Part shown: positions 25,499-32,695 of the stretch, one piece after another | How the letters are laid out: each line of letters opens with the position of its first letter | Position numbering within the stretch: position 1 is the stretch's first letter | Assembly (NCBI GenBank): GCA_003696775.1 | Contig: RFFS01000139.1 | Span: forward strand, 1-37,050 | Reading direction: 5' to 3' | DNA: 37,050 nt | DNA from: Calditrichota bacterium | GTDB taxonomy: Bacteria; Calditrichota; Calditrichia; Calditrichales; J004 | Notes under the pieces: generated by a model | Database searches by the model: none | The model's input: the letters and a program-made list of their open reading frames with translations, nothing else | Told to the model about the DNA's origin: nothing | Position numbers and translations under genes: made by a program

Positions 25499-26831
25499 AA
25501 TACTAATAATAGAAGATAATGCCATCTGGCAACAGAAGTATAAAAAGTGGCTGGGCGCCGAATACAGCTACGCATTTGCCGCCAATACGGAAGACGCCTG
25601 TTTACGGATGGAGCAATTTATACCCGATCTGGTCATTCAGGACCTGGGGCTGCCCCACATCGATCAGGGTTTGCAACTGCTTAATCAGATCGTTTCCTCA
25701 ACCAATGACGTTAAAGTTATTGTGATCACCTCGTCACAGGATCACCAGCATGCGCTGGAAGCGCAACGTCGCGGCGCCTATTCGTATTTTTTTAAAGGTG
25801 AAAATATTGAAGAAGAATTGCCCCTGCTGGTACGCGGCGCCCTGCGTATGCAAAAACTGGAGCGTGAAAATAAAGAATTGCGCCATAAGCTGGATGCCAG
25901 CCTGCAATTTGAGAATATCATTGCGGTCAGCAAGCAAATGCAAAACATTTTGCGCCTGATAGAAAAAACACGTGCCACGCGGGAACCGGTATTAATCACT
26001 GGTGAATCCGGCGTGGGCAAGGAAGTGCTGGCCCGGCATATCCACCAACGGAGTATGCCCGCGCAAGCCCCCTTTATCACGCTGAATGCCGCCACGTTGC
26101 CGGAAAATTTGTTGGAAAACGAACTCTTCGGACATGAAAAAGGTGCTTTTACCGGTGCCACCGATCTTAAACACGGTCTTTTTGAACTGGCGGAGAACGG
26201 CACCCTGTTTCTTGATGAAATCGGTGAATTGCCCATACAAACCCAGGCTAAATTGTTACGCGTATTGCAGGAAAAAACCTTTTATCGTCTGGGCGGCCAA
26301 ACGGAAATCCGGGCCAACTTCCGACTGATTGCCGCCACCAATCGCGTACTTACGGAAGCTATTGAACAAAAACTGTTCCGTGAAGACCTCTATTATCGCC
26401 TGAATGTGATTCCCATACACATTCCGCCCCTGCGCGAACGGCCGGATGATATTCCCGCTCTGATCAACTTTTTTGTGGAACGCTATGCTGAAAATTATAA
26501 TCTGAAAAAAATACCGAAAATCGATCCTGCCGTTATCGCTTATTTGTCCCGTGTGGACTGGAAAGGCAACATTCGCGAACTGGAAAACACGTTAACACGC
26601 ATGCTGGTGATAAACAGTGAACATCTTACATTAAAGGACATCCCCTCGGATATTGAGGAACGAGAAAACAGTCTGCTGCGCCACGCGTTGGAACATGGAT
26701 ACACACTGGAAGAAATGACCCGGATGTATATCCATGCCGTTTATGAACATGTAAACCGCAATAAAAAAGAAGCCTGCAAATTTCTGAATATCAATTACCG
26801 CACCCTCACCGCCCGTCTCGATAAAAGCTGA
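25488..26831 (+). CDS. NtrC-family sigma-54-dependent response regulator
   Basis: This is a 447-residue protein with three parts. The receiver (~1-118) has E9, D10, phospho-acceptor D52 (VIQDLGLP), T81 and K103. The AAA+ domain (~140-375) has Walker A GESGVGKE (172-179), the sigma-54 contact loop GAFTGA (219-224) intact, and Walker B GTLFLDEIGE (238-247). A Fis-type helix-turn-helix lies at ~410-447 (NKKEACKFLNINYRTLTARL). All parts are intact, so it should activate sigma-54 promoters when phosphorylated by the adjacent kinase. The ATG at 25488 begins the canonical KNKILIIEDN strand. A matching promoter and repeated half-sites lie immediately downstream. Confidence 0.95.
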   Translation: MKNKILIIEDNAIWQQKYKKWLGAEYSYAFAANTEDACLRMEQFIPDLVIQDLGLPHIDQGLQLLNQIVSSTNDVKVIVITSSQDHQHALEAQRRGAYSYFFKGENIEEELPLLVRGALRMQKLERENKELRHKLDASLQFENIIAVSKQMQNILRLIEKTRATREPVLITGESGVGKEVLARHIHQRSMPAQAPFITLNAATLPENLLENELFGHEKGAFTGATDLKHGLFELAENGTLFLDEIGELPIQTQAKLLRVLQEKTFYRLGGQTEIRANFRLIAATNRVLTEAIEQKLFREDLYYRLNVIPIHIPPLRERPDDIPALINFFVERYAENYNLKKIPKIDPAVIAYLSRVDWKGNIRELENTLTRMLVINSEHLTLKDIPSDIEERENSLLRHALEHGYTLEEMTRMYIHAVYEHVNRNKKEACKFLNINYRTLTARLDKS

Positions 26832-26835
26832 TACC

Positions 26836-26913
26836 GGTTGCACAAATTGCAACCCTATCCCGTTGATATATTGCAAAAAATACAATTTTCTATGCAAATA
26901 GCAATGTAATTGT
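26836..26913. promoter_or_regulatory. Cluster of TTGCA half-sites, putative upstream activating sequences
   Basis: GGTTGCA (26836-26842) and TGCAACC (26848-26854) form a perfect 7-bp inverted repeat with a 5-nt spacer. TTGCAA (26871-26876) faces TGCAA (26893-26897). ACAATT (26882-26887) and AATTGT (26908-26913) form another inverted pair. The cluster lies about 65-140 nt upstream of the -24 element, the usual distance for NtrC-type enhancers, and starts just after the activator's stop codon. Confidence 0.6.
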
Positions 26914-26977
26914 CTGATTTTTAAGGGTTTACATCCGTTTTTGTTATAAATCCTTTAATATCAATGCCTTAAGGTTT

Positions 26978-26993
26978 TGGCACGTCGGTTGTT
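26978..26993 (+). promoter_or_regulatory. Sigma-54 (-24/-12) promoter
   Basis: TGGCACG-TCGG-TTGTT matches the sigma-54 consensus TGGCACG-N4-TTGCW at every defined position except C to T in the -12 element. It lies ~37 nt before the small-protein gene and just behind a gene for a sigma-54 activator. Confidence 0.85.
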
Positions 26994-27029
26994 AATAATA
27001 AAAGCAAATACAACAAAAGGGATTTTGAA

Positions 27030-27236
27030 TTGGAAAACATACTGTCGGGTGATTTACAGATCAGTACGACCAATGACCAGGAAGGTCGCACGTATTATCA
27101 AATTCGGGTTGCGTTTTCGGATAAAGACATTCTTACCATCAGTAAGAATAGCATTAACGAGCTCATGGATGAGTTACCCGATATTATTTCATCCGCCATT
27201 CAGGCGCGGGTCATAATGGAAAACAATATCAATTAG
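27030..27236 (+). CDS. Small protein of unknown family, first gene of the sigma-54 operon
   Basis: This is a 68-residue soluble, acidic protein with a predicted strand-rich first half (DLQISTTNDQEGRTYYQIRVAFSD) and a helical second half (INELMDELPDIISSAIQARV). I do not recognise a family. The start is a TTG at 27030 with an AAGGGA ribosome site 8 nt upstream; no ATG is available in frame near it. It follows the sigma-54 promoter by ~37 nt and precedes the receiver gene by 9 nt, so it should be strongly induced when the kinase/regulator pair is active. The size and fold pattern would suit a small regulatory or binding protein, but this is a guess. Confidence 0.7.
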   Translation: MENILSGDLQISTTNDQEGRTYYQIRVAFSDKDILTISKNSINELMDELPDIISSAIQARVIMENNIN

Positions 27237-27245
27237 GAGTCCCTC

Positions 27246-27629
27246 ATGCGTATTTTTATTTGTGAACACGACAACGGCAGAGCCCGTTCCATGCAAGCGA
27301 TTTTATCTGATTACAGTTATAAGGTTGTTACGATAGAAAAAAATACTGACTTATTTAAGCGCGTGAATCAACAAAAACCGGCGGTGATCATTATTAACGA
27401 AGGTTTTACCGATGCCGCGGGAATTGATACCTTAAACCGCCTCAAAAATGATCCGGCAACACGGGATATTCCCGTAATATTTATCGGACGGAATGAGAAG
27501 ATTCTTCATTACGCCCAGTCCTCGGATCATAATAAACTGGAAGTCGTGGGCGAACCGGTGAAAATTAAAAATTTACGGCACTATATTGACCGTTGGACGA
27601 CCTTAAAAAGTATCTATTTAAAGCATTAA
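27246..27629 (+). CDS. Degenerate (pseudo-) receiver domain protein
   Basis: This is a 127-residue stand-alone CheY-like domain beginning MRIFICEHDNGRAR with the usual alternating strands and helices (KPAVIIINEGF, TRDIPVIFIGRN). The phosphorylation residues are lost: the acceptor aspartate is N51, the conserved Thr/Ser position is G81, and the conserved Lys before Pro is E103 (VGEPVKI). It therefore cannot be phosphorylated in the normal way and is likely a protein-interaction or constitutively-on/off module. It has a strong AGGAG ribosome site and sits second in the sigma-54 operon. A target could be the upstream kinase or another regulator. Confidence 0.82.
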   Translation: MRIFICEHDNGRARSMQAILSDYSYKVVTIEKNTDLFKRVNQQKPAVIIINEGFTDAAGIDTLNRLKNDPATRDIPVIFIGRNEKILHYAQSSDHNKLEVVGEPVKIKNLRHYIDRWTTLKSIYLKH

Positions 27630-27633
27630 CGTT

Positions 27634-27723
27634 ATGGAAGTTTTTTTAATTATTCAGGTCATCATTGCAGCTATCTGGGTAATATATAAGGGAATAAATA
27701 TCAAGGACGATATTTTACCATGA
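27634..27723 (+). CDS. 29-residue single-span membrane peptide
   Basis: This short reading frame starts 4 nt after the pseudo-receiver stop. The product has a very hydrophobic core (VFLIIQVIIAAIWVIY, about residues 3-18) followed by a polar tail K-G-I-N-I-K-D-D-I-L-P. That matches a small inner-membrane peptide. It has no clear ribosome site, so reinitiation after the preceding gene is likely. Its stop codon overlaps the first base pairs of the terminator stem, so it ends the operon exactly. It resembles the general style of small regulatory membrane peptides, but no homology is claimed. Confidence 0.5.
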   Translation: MEVFLIIQVIIAAIWVIYKGINIKDDILP

Positions 27724-27754
27724 AGCGGATTTAACCATCCGCTTCTTTTTTTTT
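27722..27754 (+). terminator. Strong Rho-independent terminator of the sigma-54 operon
   Basis: A perfect 9-bp stem (GAAGCGGAT, 27722-27730; ATCCGCTTC, 27737-27745) with a 6-nt loop is followed by nine T residues. It overlaps the last codons of the convergent GAF gene, where the T-run encodes its Lys-Lys-Lys. There is no T-run on the minus-strand side. Confidence 0.93.
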
Positions 27755-28981
27755 CGGCGCCCATTGGGCGATACGTTCCAGGGCGTATTCAAAAATATGT
27801 GTCATTTCCCGCAGCATTCTGGAGTCTTTATTGCCGTATTGTCCCGCCTTTTTATGTTCCAAAATCACCGCTCCCCAAACCTCATCATTCAGATGGATAG
27901 GCGCGCCAAGAAACGCATGTAAATCGTAATTGGTTTTTTCATCCTTGCTGAAACGCGGGATGAACATATCACCGTTTTCAATGTCTTCCAACAGGTAAAC
28001 CCGGTCGTTGAGCAAAATTCGGCCGGCCAGACCCTCCTCCAGCGGGAATTTTTGTCCGTTACGGCCGGCTTCTTCCATGGCCACGCTTTTATAAATGTGA
28101 GCGGTGGGCGGAAATTTCTCATCACGGTCTTTAAGACAAATTGTTAATTTGTGGGCTTCAAATGTGGCCGCCAACTGTTCCACAAACGCGTCCAATGCTT
28201 CGTCTGGATCGGCCGCATTGAGCAGGGCGATGTATAATGCCTTTTCACGTTTTTCCTTAACCTGGCGGATTTCCGTTTCCAAACGAAAGAGAAAGTCATC
28301 AATCGCCTCGCGCAATAAACTTTCCAAACGGATGAGCACATCGAGGTCCTGGGCGTTGAAAAAGCCATTGCTTTTGGCGTCGAATATCCAATAAAGAGAT
28401 GTTTGGGGATGAATGGCTATGTGCTGAATATACAGGGAGCCGGGGCTGTAAGGTATATCCTCGTATAAGCGGTTGAGGTGGACATCATCCTTGAGTTGAT
28501 TTTCAATCAATATGTTTTGAGGGGCGTTGTGAATAAGTGTAAAAATGGCTTTAAAATCGGTGTGACGCGGGGTTATGGGTAAGTTTTCGGTTTCCGAAGC
28601 CAACAGGGTAATCTGTCCTTCTTCTTCCAATAAAAAATATCCGTGGTTGGGATGTAAAAATGCAAAGCCGATCTCGAATAAACGATTCAGATGGACGGCC
28701 AGCAGGCCGTCTTTTAAAGCCAGCAGTCGGGAAAAGCGGGCCGGTAATTTGAGCGCTTTTTTTTCAACAGGGCGCGAAGCAACGGGCGGCACCGGGGGGT
28801 CGGGTTCGCTAACCGCGGTAACAGAAGGTGCCGTGGCCGGCTTGTCTTGCTTATATAGGAGATAAATAAAACCGCCGAATAATATAATTTTGAGTACAAA
28901 AAGTGTTGTACTGTTTAAAAAAGACGGATTGATAAAAGCGGCGGTGCAAAACAAAACCACCATAATCAAAGTGTTGCGCAT
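27731..28981 (-). CDS. Membrane-anchored GAF-domain protein
   Basis: This is a 416-residue protein. Two hydrophobic segments (~3-22 and 26-43) are followed by a Pro-rich stretch (48-70). A divergent GAF-like domain covers ~85-230, a coiled-coil-type region (RLETEIRQVKEKREKALYIALL) ~235-260, and a C-terminal GAF domain ~262-405 (FPLEEGLAGRILLNDRVYLLEDI, HAFLGAPIHLNDEVWGAVILEH). There is no kinase, cyclase or HTH output domain, so it is probably a ligand-sensing membrane scaffold. The ribosome site is GGGGAT. It lies 61 nt behind the anti-sigma-like gene on the same strand and may be part of that regulon. The convergent terminator overlaps its 3' end. Confidence 0.8.
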   Translation of the reverse strand: MRNTLIMVVLFCTAAFINPSFLNSTTLFVLKIILFGGFIYLLYKQDKPATAPSVTAVSEPDPPVPPVASRPVEKKALKLPARFSRLLALKDGLLAVHLNRLFEIGFAFLHPNHGYFLLEEEGQITLLASETENLPITPRHTDFKAIFTLIHNAPQNILIENQLKDDVHLNRLYEDIPYSPGSLYIQHIAIHPQTSLYWIFDAKSNGFFNAQDLDVLIRLESLLREAIDDFLFRLETEIRQVKEKREKALYIALLNAADPDEALDAFVEQLAATFEAHKLTICLKDRDEKFPPTAHIYKSVAMEEAGRNGQKFPLEEGLAGRILLNDRVYLLEDIENGDMFIPRFSKDEKTNYDLHAFLGAPIHLNDEVWGAVILEHKKAGQYGNKDSRMLREMTHIFEYALERIAQWAPKKKEADG

Positions 28982-29042
28982 CAGATTATCCCCGTTTGTT
29001 GGAAAAATTAAGGATAATCCGTCAGAAAACCAAAAACAGCCT

Positions 29043-29558
29043 CTACTTCGGATCGCTGATCAGATCGATGCCTTTTTGGGCGTCCTTGCGGATATTGGTT
29101 TCCATGCTATCTTTCGGGATGGAAGCCTTATCCGGCGTGGTAGCCTTTTGTACGGCCGGTTTCATGCCCGGTACCGCCGTGGAGATGGTGGAAGCAGGCA
29201 TCACATGCTCATCGTGGGAGGGCGCCATGCCAATGTCCGTGAAAAAGAACATGTATAAGGCAGCCAGCAAAACCCCGCCGGATACCATGACGGAAACGCC
29301 CCGTTTGGGATGGGATGTTTTTTCGCCTTCCTGCACATAAGCAACAATACGTTGACGTAAAACCTCGTCAAATTGTTCGGAAGGGGTAACTACGGAAAGG
29401 CTTTGCAAACGCCGGCGTGTGTCCATGGCTTCCCGGAAAAATGTCCGGCATTCGGCATCGGTTTGGAGAAAGGCCTCCAGTTCATTGCGTGTGGCCGGAT
29501 CGAGCGTATCCTCGATATAATCGTTCAATAACATTTTGGCTTTGTCGCTATCGAGCAT
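29043..29558 (-). CDS. Putative membrane anti-sigma factor lacking zinc ligands
   Basis: This 171-residue protein follows the ECF sigma gene by 17 nt, with a CAGGAG ribosome site. The N-terminal ~75 residues form the helical fold typical of anti-sigma domains (LLNDYIEDTLDPATRNELEAFLQTDAECRTFFREA), like zf-HC2 proteins, but only one Cys (C37) is present and the His/Cys3 zinc signature is missing. One membrane span lies at ~87-107, with a periplasmic tail of ~60 residues. Its position and shape support binding and membrane sequestration of the sigma factor. Zinc-less anti-sigma domains are known. The direct partner is inferred from context. Confidence 0.78.
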   Translation of the reverse strand: MLDSDKAKMLLNDYIEDTLDPATRNELEAFLQTDAECRTFFREAMDTRRRLQSLSVVTPSEQFDEVLRQRIVAYVQEGEKTSHPKRGVSVMVSGGVLLAALYMFFFTDIGMAPSHDEHVMPASTISTAVPGMKPAVQKATTPDKASIPKDSMETNIRKDAQKGIDLISDPK

Positions 29559-29575
29559 AGGCGGACTCCTGAAAA

Positions 29576-30181
29576 TTAATCTCGAACTATCTTTTTTAGG
29601 TCTTGTTGTAATCGTAACCGGGCGCGGTTAACGCGGGATTTTACGGTTCCCAGAGGGATATTGACGATGTTGGCAATTTCTTCATAGGAAAATCCCTGTA
29701 TATCACGCAATAAAATAACCTGACGGAATTTGGGTGACAGCTTTTCGATGGCTTTTTGAATCTCGGCATCGGTGATGGTGCTGTCGGCATATTTGTCGGG
29801 AGTAATGTTTTTATCCGGCAGTTCATAATCCTTGTCCGTGGACATATAATTGTTGATGGAAAAGAAGTGGCGGCGTTTGCGTTTACGCAATTCCGTTTTG
29901 GCCAGATTGCCGGCAATGGTATAGATCCATGTGGAAAATTTGGCGATTTCCCGATAGTAATGTTTGTTCTTGTACATACGCAGGAAGGTTTCCTGAAGAA
30001 TGTCTTCCGCATCGGTGCGGCTGCCGACGAAACGGTATATATAATTCATCAGCGGGTCTTTATATCGTTTCACCAGCAAATCATAGGCGTAGGCATCGCC
30101 CTGTTGAAACCGGGCGATCAATTCTTCGTCGCTGGGTTGTGTCCCCGTGGGCCTTGTTGCCGGTTTTTCTTTAAATGTCAT
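29576..30181 (-). CDS. ECF-type RNA polymerase sigma factor (RpoE family)
   Basis: This is a 201-residue protein (204 with the alternative GTG start at 30190). Region sigma2 is at ~20-95 (LIARFQQGDAYAYDLLVKRYKDPL, DAEDILQETFLRMYKN, FSTWIYTIAGNLAKTELRKRKR) and region sigma4 at ~140-195 (LSPKFRQVILLRDIQGFSYEEIANIVNIPLGTVKSRVNRAR). Neither start has a clear ribosome site; I chose the ATG. An anti-sigma-like gene follows at 17 nt. The gene lies 64 nt behind holA, and that gap has boxes that could be a self-recognised promoter. It resembles RpoE/SigW-type envelope-stress regulators; nearby uppP fits but does not prove a cell-envelope regulon. Confidence 0.93.
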   Translation of the reverse strand: MTFKEKPATRPTGTQPSDEELIARFQQGDAYAYDLLVKRYKDPLMNYIYRFVGSRTDAEDILQETFLRMYKNKHYYREIAKFSTWIYTIAGNLAKTELRKRKRRHFFSINNYMSTDKDYELPDKNITPDKYADSTITDAEIQKAIEKLSPKFRQVILLRDIQGFSYEEIANIVNIPLGTVKSRVNRARLRLQQDLKKIVRD

Positions 30182-30196
30182 TGTTTTCACGCTTCG

Positions 30197-30224
30197 TTTA
30201 ACATGGAAGGAACCCGGTGGTTCC
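30197..30224 (-). promoter_or_regulatory. Possible ECF-type autoregulatory promoter / inverted repeat
   Basis: On the minus strand GGAACC (30224-30219) and GTTAAA (30202-30197) are 16 nt apart, like the GGAAC/GTT boxes of many ECF sigma factors, just before the sigma gene. The same bases form a GGAACC-CGGT-GGTTCC hairpin (30209-30224) with seven T residues on the plus side, so a plus-strand terminator is the alternative. The leader to the ATG would be very short. Confidence 0.3.
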
Positions 30225-30245
30225 CGATTTTTTTAATTTTAATCA

Positions 30246-31235
30246 TTAAGCTTTACAAATGCCATAGCATAAGGTTTGCATTAAGGTACGCGGTTTTTCT
30301 CCGCTGCTCTTGCTTTTCCAATCGGCTTCCTGGATATTGCGTAATACCGTTTGTAATTGACGGGCGTTAAAAGTACGCAAAGCGGCATTCATCTTTTTTA
30401 ATTGAAACTCCCTGACACCCAGTTCCTTTGTGAAGGAATGGGTGCCGCCCGACGCCTTGAGCGCGGCATATAAGCTAAGCTTCCGGAAAAAGCCAAACAA
30501 TATAACCAACAACATGTTGATGTTTTCACCGTGATTAAGCAGTTCCGTGGCAATTTTGAGACTTGCCGACAGGTTGCGTTGCGCCAGGGCATCCTGCAGG
30601 GCAAATACATTGTATTCCCGCGACATGCCCGTGGCCGCCAACACATCATCCAGGCCGATTTCGCCCTCGGGTTTGAAGTTGATCAGTTTATCCAGTTCGT
30701 TTTCGATCATCAGTAAATCGGTGCCCACATAATCGCTGAAAGCGGCCACGGCATCGGGGCTGAAGGTGCGCTGCCTTTCCTTTATGCGGGCGACAATCCA
30801 TTCCTGTATTTTCCAGTCGGTAATGGGTTTACAGTCCACCTTAACCACTTTGGAAGCGATGGATGAGACAACGGCGCCTTTGCCATCGGCGATTAATACT
30901 AACACCGTGGCCGGTTGCGGATTTTCAAGATATTTCAAAAACACGTCCATATCAGAAACCGATACTTTGTGAAAATCCTTAACCAGTACCAATTTATGGT
31001 CGGATAACATGGGGTAGCTCATGGCCGCGCCGGCTATATCCGGCAAGCCCGCTTCCGTCCCTTGCAGTATAATGCGGTTCAGGCTTTTGGCGCCGGGATC
31101 GGGAAATAACTTTTTATCCAATGCGCGGATGATCTGATCCTGAAAAAATTTTTCCTTACCTGTGATCAGATAGACCGGTTGCCAGGCCCCCTTGCGAATT
31201 TCGGCCAGCATTTGGGCCGGTGTTAACGCGCTCAT
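30246..31235 (-). CDS. holA: DNA polymerase III subunit delta
   Basis: This 329-residue protein has the length of HolA. The N-terminal AAA+-like domain begins with QPVYLITGKEKFFQDQIIRAL, the usual delta opening, and includes LVLVKDFHKV and a YLENPQPATVLVLIAD segment. The middle has GTDLLMIENELDKLINF, and the C-terminal domain has EYNVFALQDALAQRNLSASLKIATELLNHGENINMLLVILFGFFRKL, both delta-subunit signatures. Delta opens the beta clamp within the clamp loader. The start overlaps the stop of the NSS transporter gene by 4 nt (ATGA), so it is expressed from that operon. Confidence 0.94.
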   Translation of the reverse strand: MSALTPAQMLAEIRKGAWQPVYLITGKEKFFQDQIIRALDKKLFPDPGAKSLNRIILQGTEAGLPDIAGAAMSYPMLSDHKLVLVKDFHKVSVSDMDVFLKYLENPQPATVLVLIADGKGAVVSSIASKVVKVDCKPITDWKIQEWIVARIKERQRTFSPDAVAAFSDYVGTDLLMIENELDKLINFKPEGEIGLDDVLAATGMSREYNVFALQDALAQRNLSASLKIATELLNHGENINMLLVILFGFFRKLSLYAALKASGGTHSFTKELGVREFQLKKMNAALRTFNARQLQTVLRNIQEADWKSKSSGEKPRTLMQTLCYGICKA

Positions 31236-32692
31236 GTTTTTCCACCGTCGGATAAACGCCGGTTAAACATCCGGTTGAATACCACACCCAAAAGGATAAT
31301 AACCGCCCACTGGGTAAAGGTGCCGGCCAGACTGTACACATTGCTAAAACTCCAGATGTGTGTATCCCAGGTTGTGGATTGATACAGCCACCAGACCAGC
31401 ATGGCGGCAAACTCTACGGGTAACAAAACGTAAAATAATGCTTTGATAGAAAATCGCAACCAGGGCCGGATGGTCCGGCCCGGAAACCATTGAGGCAGCA
31501 GACGGGACACGCCGGTTTTAAGGGCCGCCAGGGTAAAGATGAAGCCGCTGAGCAACAACCCCACGCCCCACACCCAATCCTGGTTGTTGAACACATCCAT
31601 GCTTAAGGCGGAGGGCGCGCCGGCCAGGGCGGTTAAGGCAACAATTAACAGCACCGACTTTTTACGGCTGATGCCAAAATCCATAAAGATACGCACCACC
31701 ATCTCCAACATGGCTAACAGACTGGATAAAGCGGCAAAAAAGAGTGCGAAGAAAAAGACCGCGGCAAAAATGGCCCCTGCGGGCATGCGGGCAAAAAGTT
31801 GCGGAATGACAATGAAGGCCAGTCCCTGATTGCCGGCACCCAAGGCCTGTGTGGCATCCACAACGCTTGCGCTTAAGGCAAATACCGTGGGAATGATGGC
31901 CAGTGCCGCCAACATGGAGGCCAGGTTGTTCCCGAGTCCGGTTATAAAAACATTTTCTGTAATGGTTTCCTTTTCCCGCGCGTAAATGGCGTAGGTAAGT
32001 ATAAGCCCCCAACCGGCACCGGTGGACCAGGCCGATTGCGATAAACCTTCCAGCCAGACTTTGTAATTCAACAGTTGCGAGGGCTTAAAGGAGAATAGAT
32101 AAGCCGTCCCCGTTTCCGATCCTGTTAAAGAGAGCGCTTTGATAGCGGAAAGGATCAGCAGGATGTACAAAGAGGGGATGATGATTTTAGAGAATCGTTC
32201 GATCCCTTTGACGACGCCGTAATAGATCACCACGGCCGCCATGCCCAATGCCGTCAGATGATAGGCCAGGGGTTCCATGCCCGTTGTAAAATTGTGCCAA
32301 TAAGCATCGGAGTCGGCCAGTTTGGTTACCTGTCCCGTTATGGCCAACAGCGCGTATTTAAGCGCCCATCCGCTAACCACGCTGTAGTAAAACATGATGG
32401 CGGCGGTACAAAAAGCCACAAACCATCCCAGCCAGGTAAACCGGTCGCCCATGGAGGCCCTGAAGGCGGCCAGAACGCCAACACGGTGGGTTTTACCCAT
32501 GGAAAATTCCACCATCAGCAAGGGAATGGACCACAGGAATAAAAATAACAGCCAGGGGATCAGAAAGGCGCCGCCGTATTCGCCGGCCAGGCGTGGAAAA
32601 CGCCAGATATTGCCCGCCCCGATGGCCATGCCCAATGTGGCGGCAATCAAGCCGAATCGTGATGTAAACTGTTCATGCTTTCCCGAAGACAT
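31232..32692 (-). CDS. Sodium-dependent transporter of the NSS (SNF/LeuT) family
   Basis: This is a 486-residue protein with about 11-12 membrane spans. The N-terminal signature GMAIGAGNIWRFPRLAGEYGGAFLIPW is the TM1 unwound region that holds Na+ and substrate in LeuT-type transporters. Other family features are GWALKYAL (TM3), WSTGAGWGLILTYAIY (TM6 region) and FFAALSSLLAMLEMVVRIFMDFG (TM8). It should couple Na+ entry to uptake of an amino acid or similar small molecule; the substrate cannot be read. The start lies 3 nt after the uppP stop and the end overlaps holA, giving a uppP-NSS-holA operon. Confidence 0.93.
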   Translation of the reverse strand: MSSGKHEQFTSRFGLIAATLGMAIGAGNIWRFPRLAGEYGGAFLIPWLLFLFLWSIPLLMVEFSMGKTHRVGVLAAFRASMGDRFTWLGWFVAFCTAAIMFYYSVVSGWALKYALLAITGQVTKLADSDAYWHNFTTGMEPLAYHLTALGMAAVVIYYGVVKGIERFSKIIIPSLYILLILSAIKALSLTGSETGTAYLFSFKPSQLLNYKVWLEGLSQSAWSTGAGWGLILTYAIYAREKETITENVFITGLGNNLASMLAALAIIPTVFALSASVVDATQALGAGNQGLAFIVIPQLFARMPAGAIFAAVFFFALFFAALSSLLAMLEMVVRIFMDFGISRKKSVLLIVALTALAGAPSALSMDVFNNQDWVWGVGLLLSGFIFTLAALKTGVSRLLPQWFPGRTIRPWLRFSIKALFYVLLPVEFAAMLVWWLYQSTTWDTHIWSFSNVYSLAGTFTQWAVIILLGVVFNRMFNRRLSDGGKT

Positions 32693-32695
32693 GAT

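Noticed and set aside
26977-27216. 79-aa plus-strand reading frame beginning TTG GCA CGT
   Set aside because: It starts inside the sigma-54 promoter box, has no ribosome site, and overlaps the better supported 68-aa gene in another frame.
30209-30234. Hairpin plus T7 as a plus-strand intrinsic terminator
   Set aside because: No plus-strand gene ends nearby; kept only as the alternative reading of the possible ECF promoter.
29756-30370. 204-aa plus-strand frame across the sigma gene
   Set aside because: The opposite strand encodes a full ECF sigma factor; this frame is an antisense shadow without recognisable motif.
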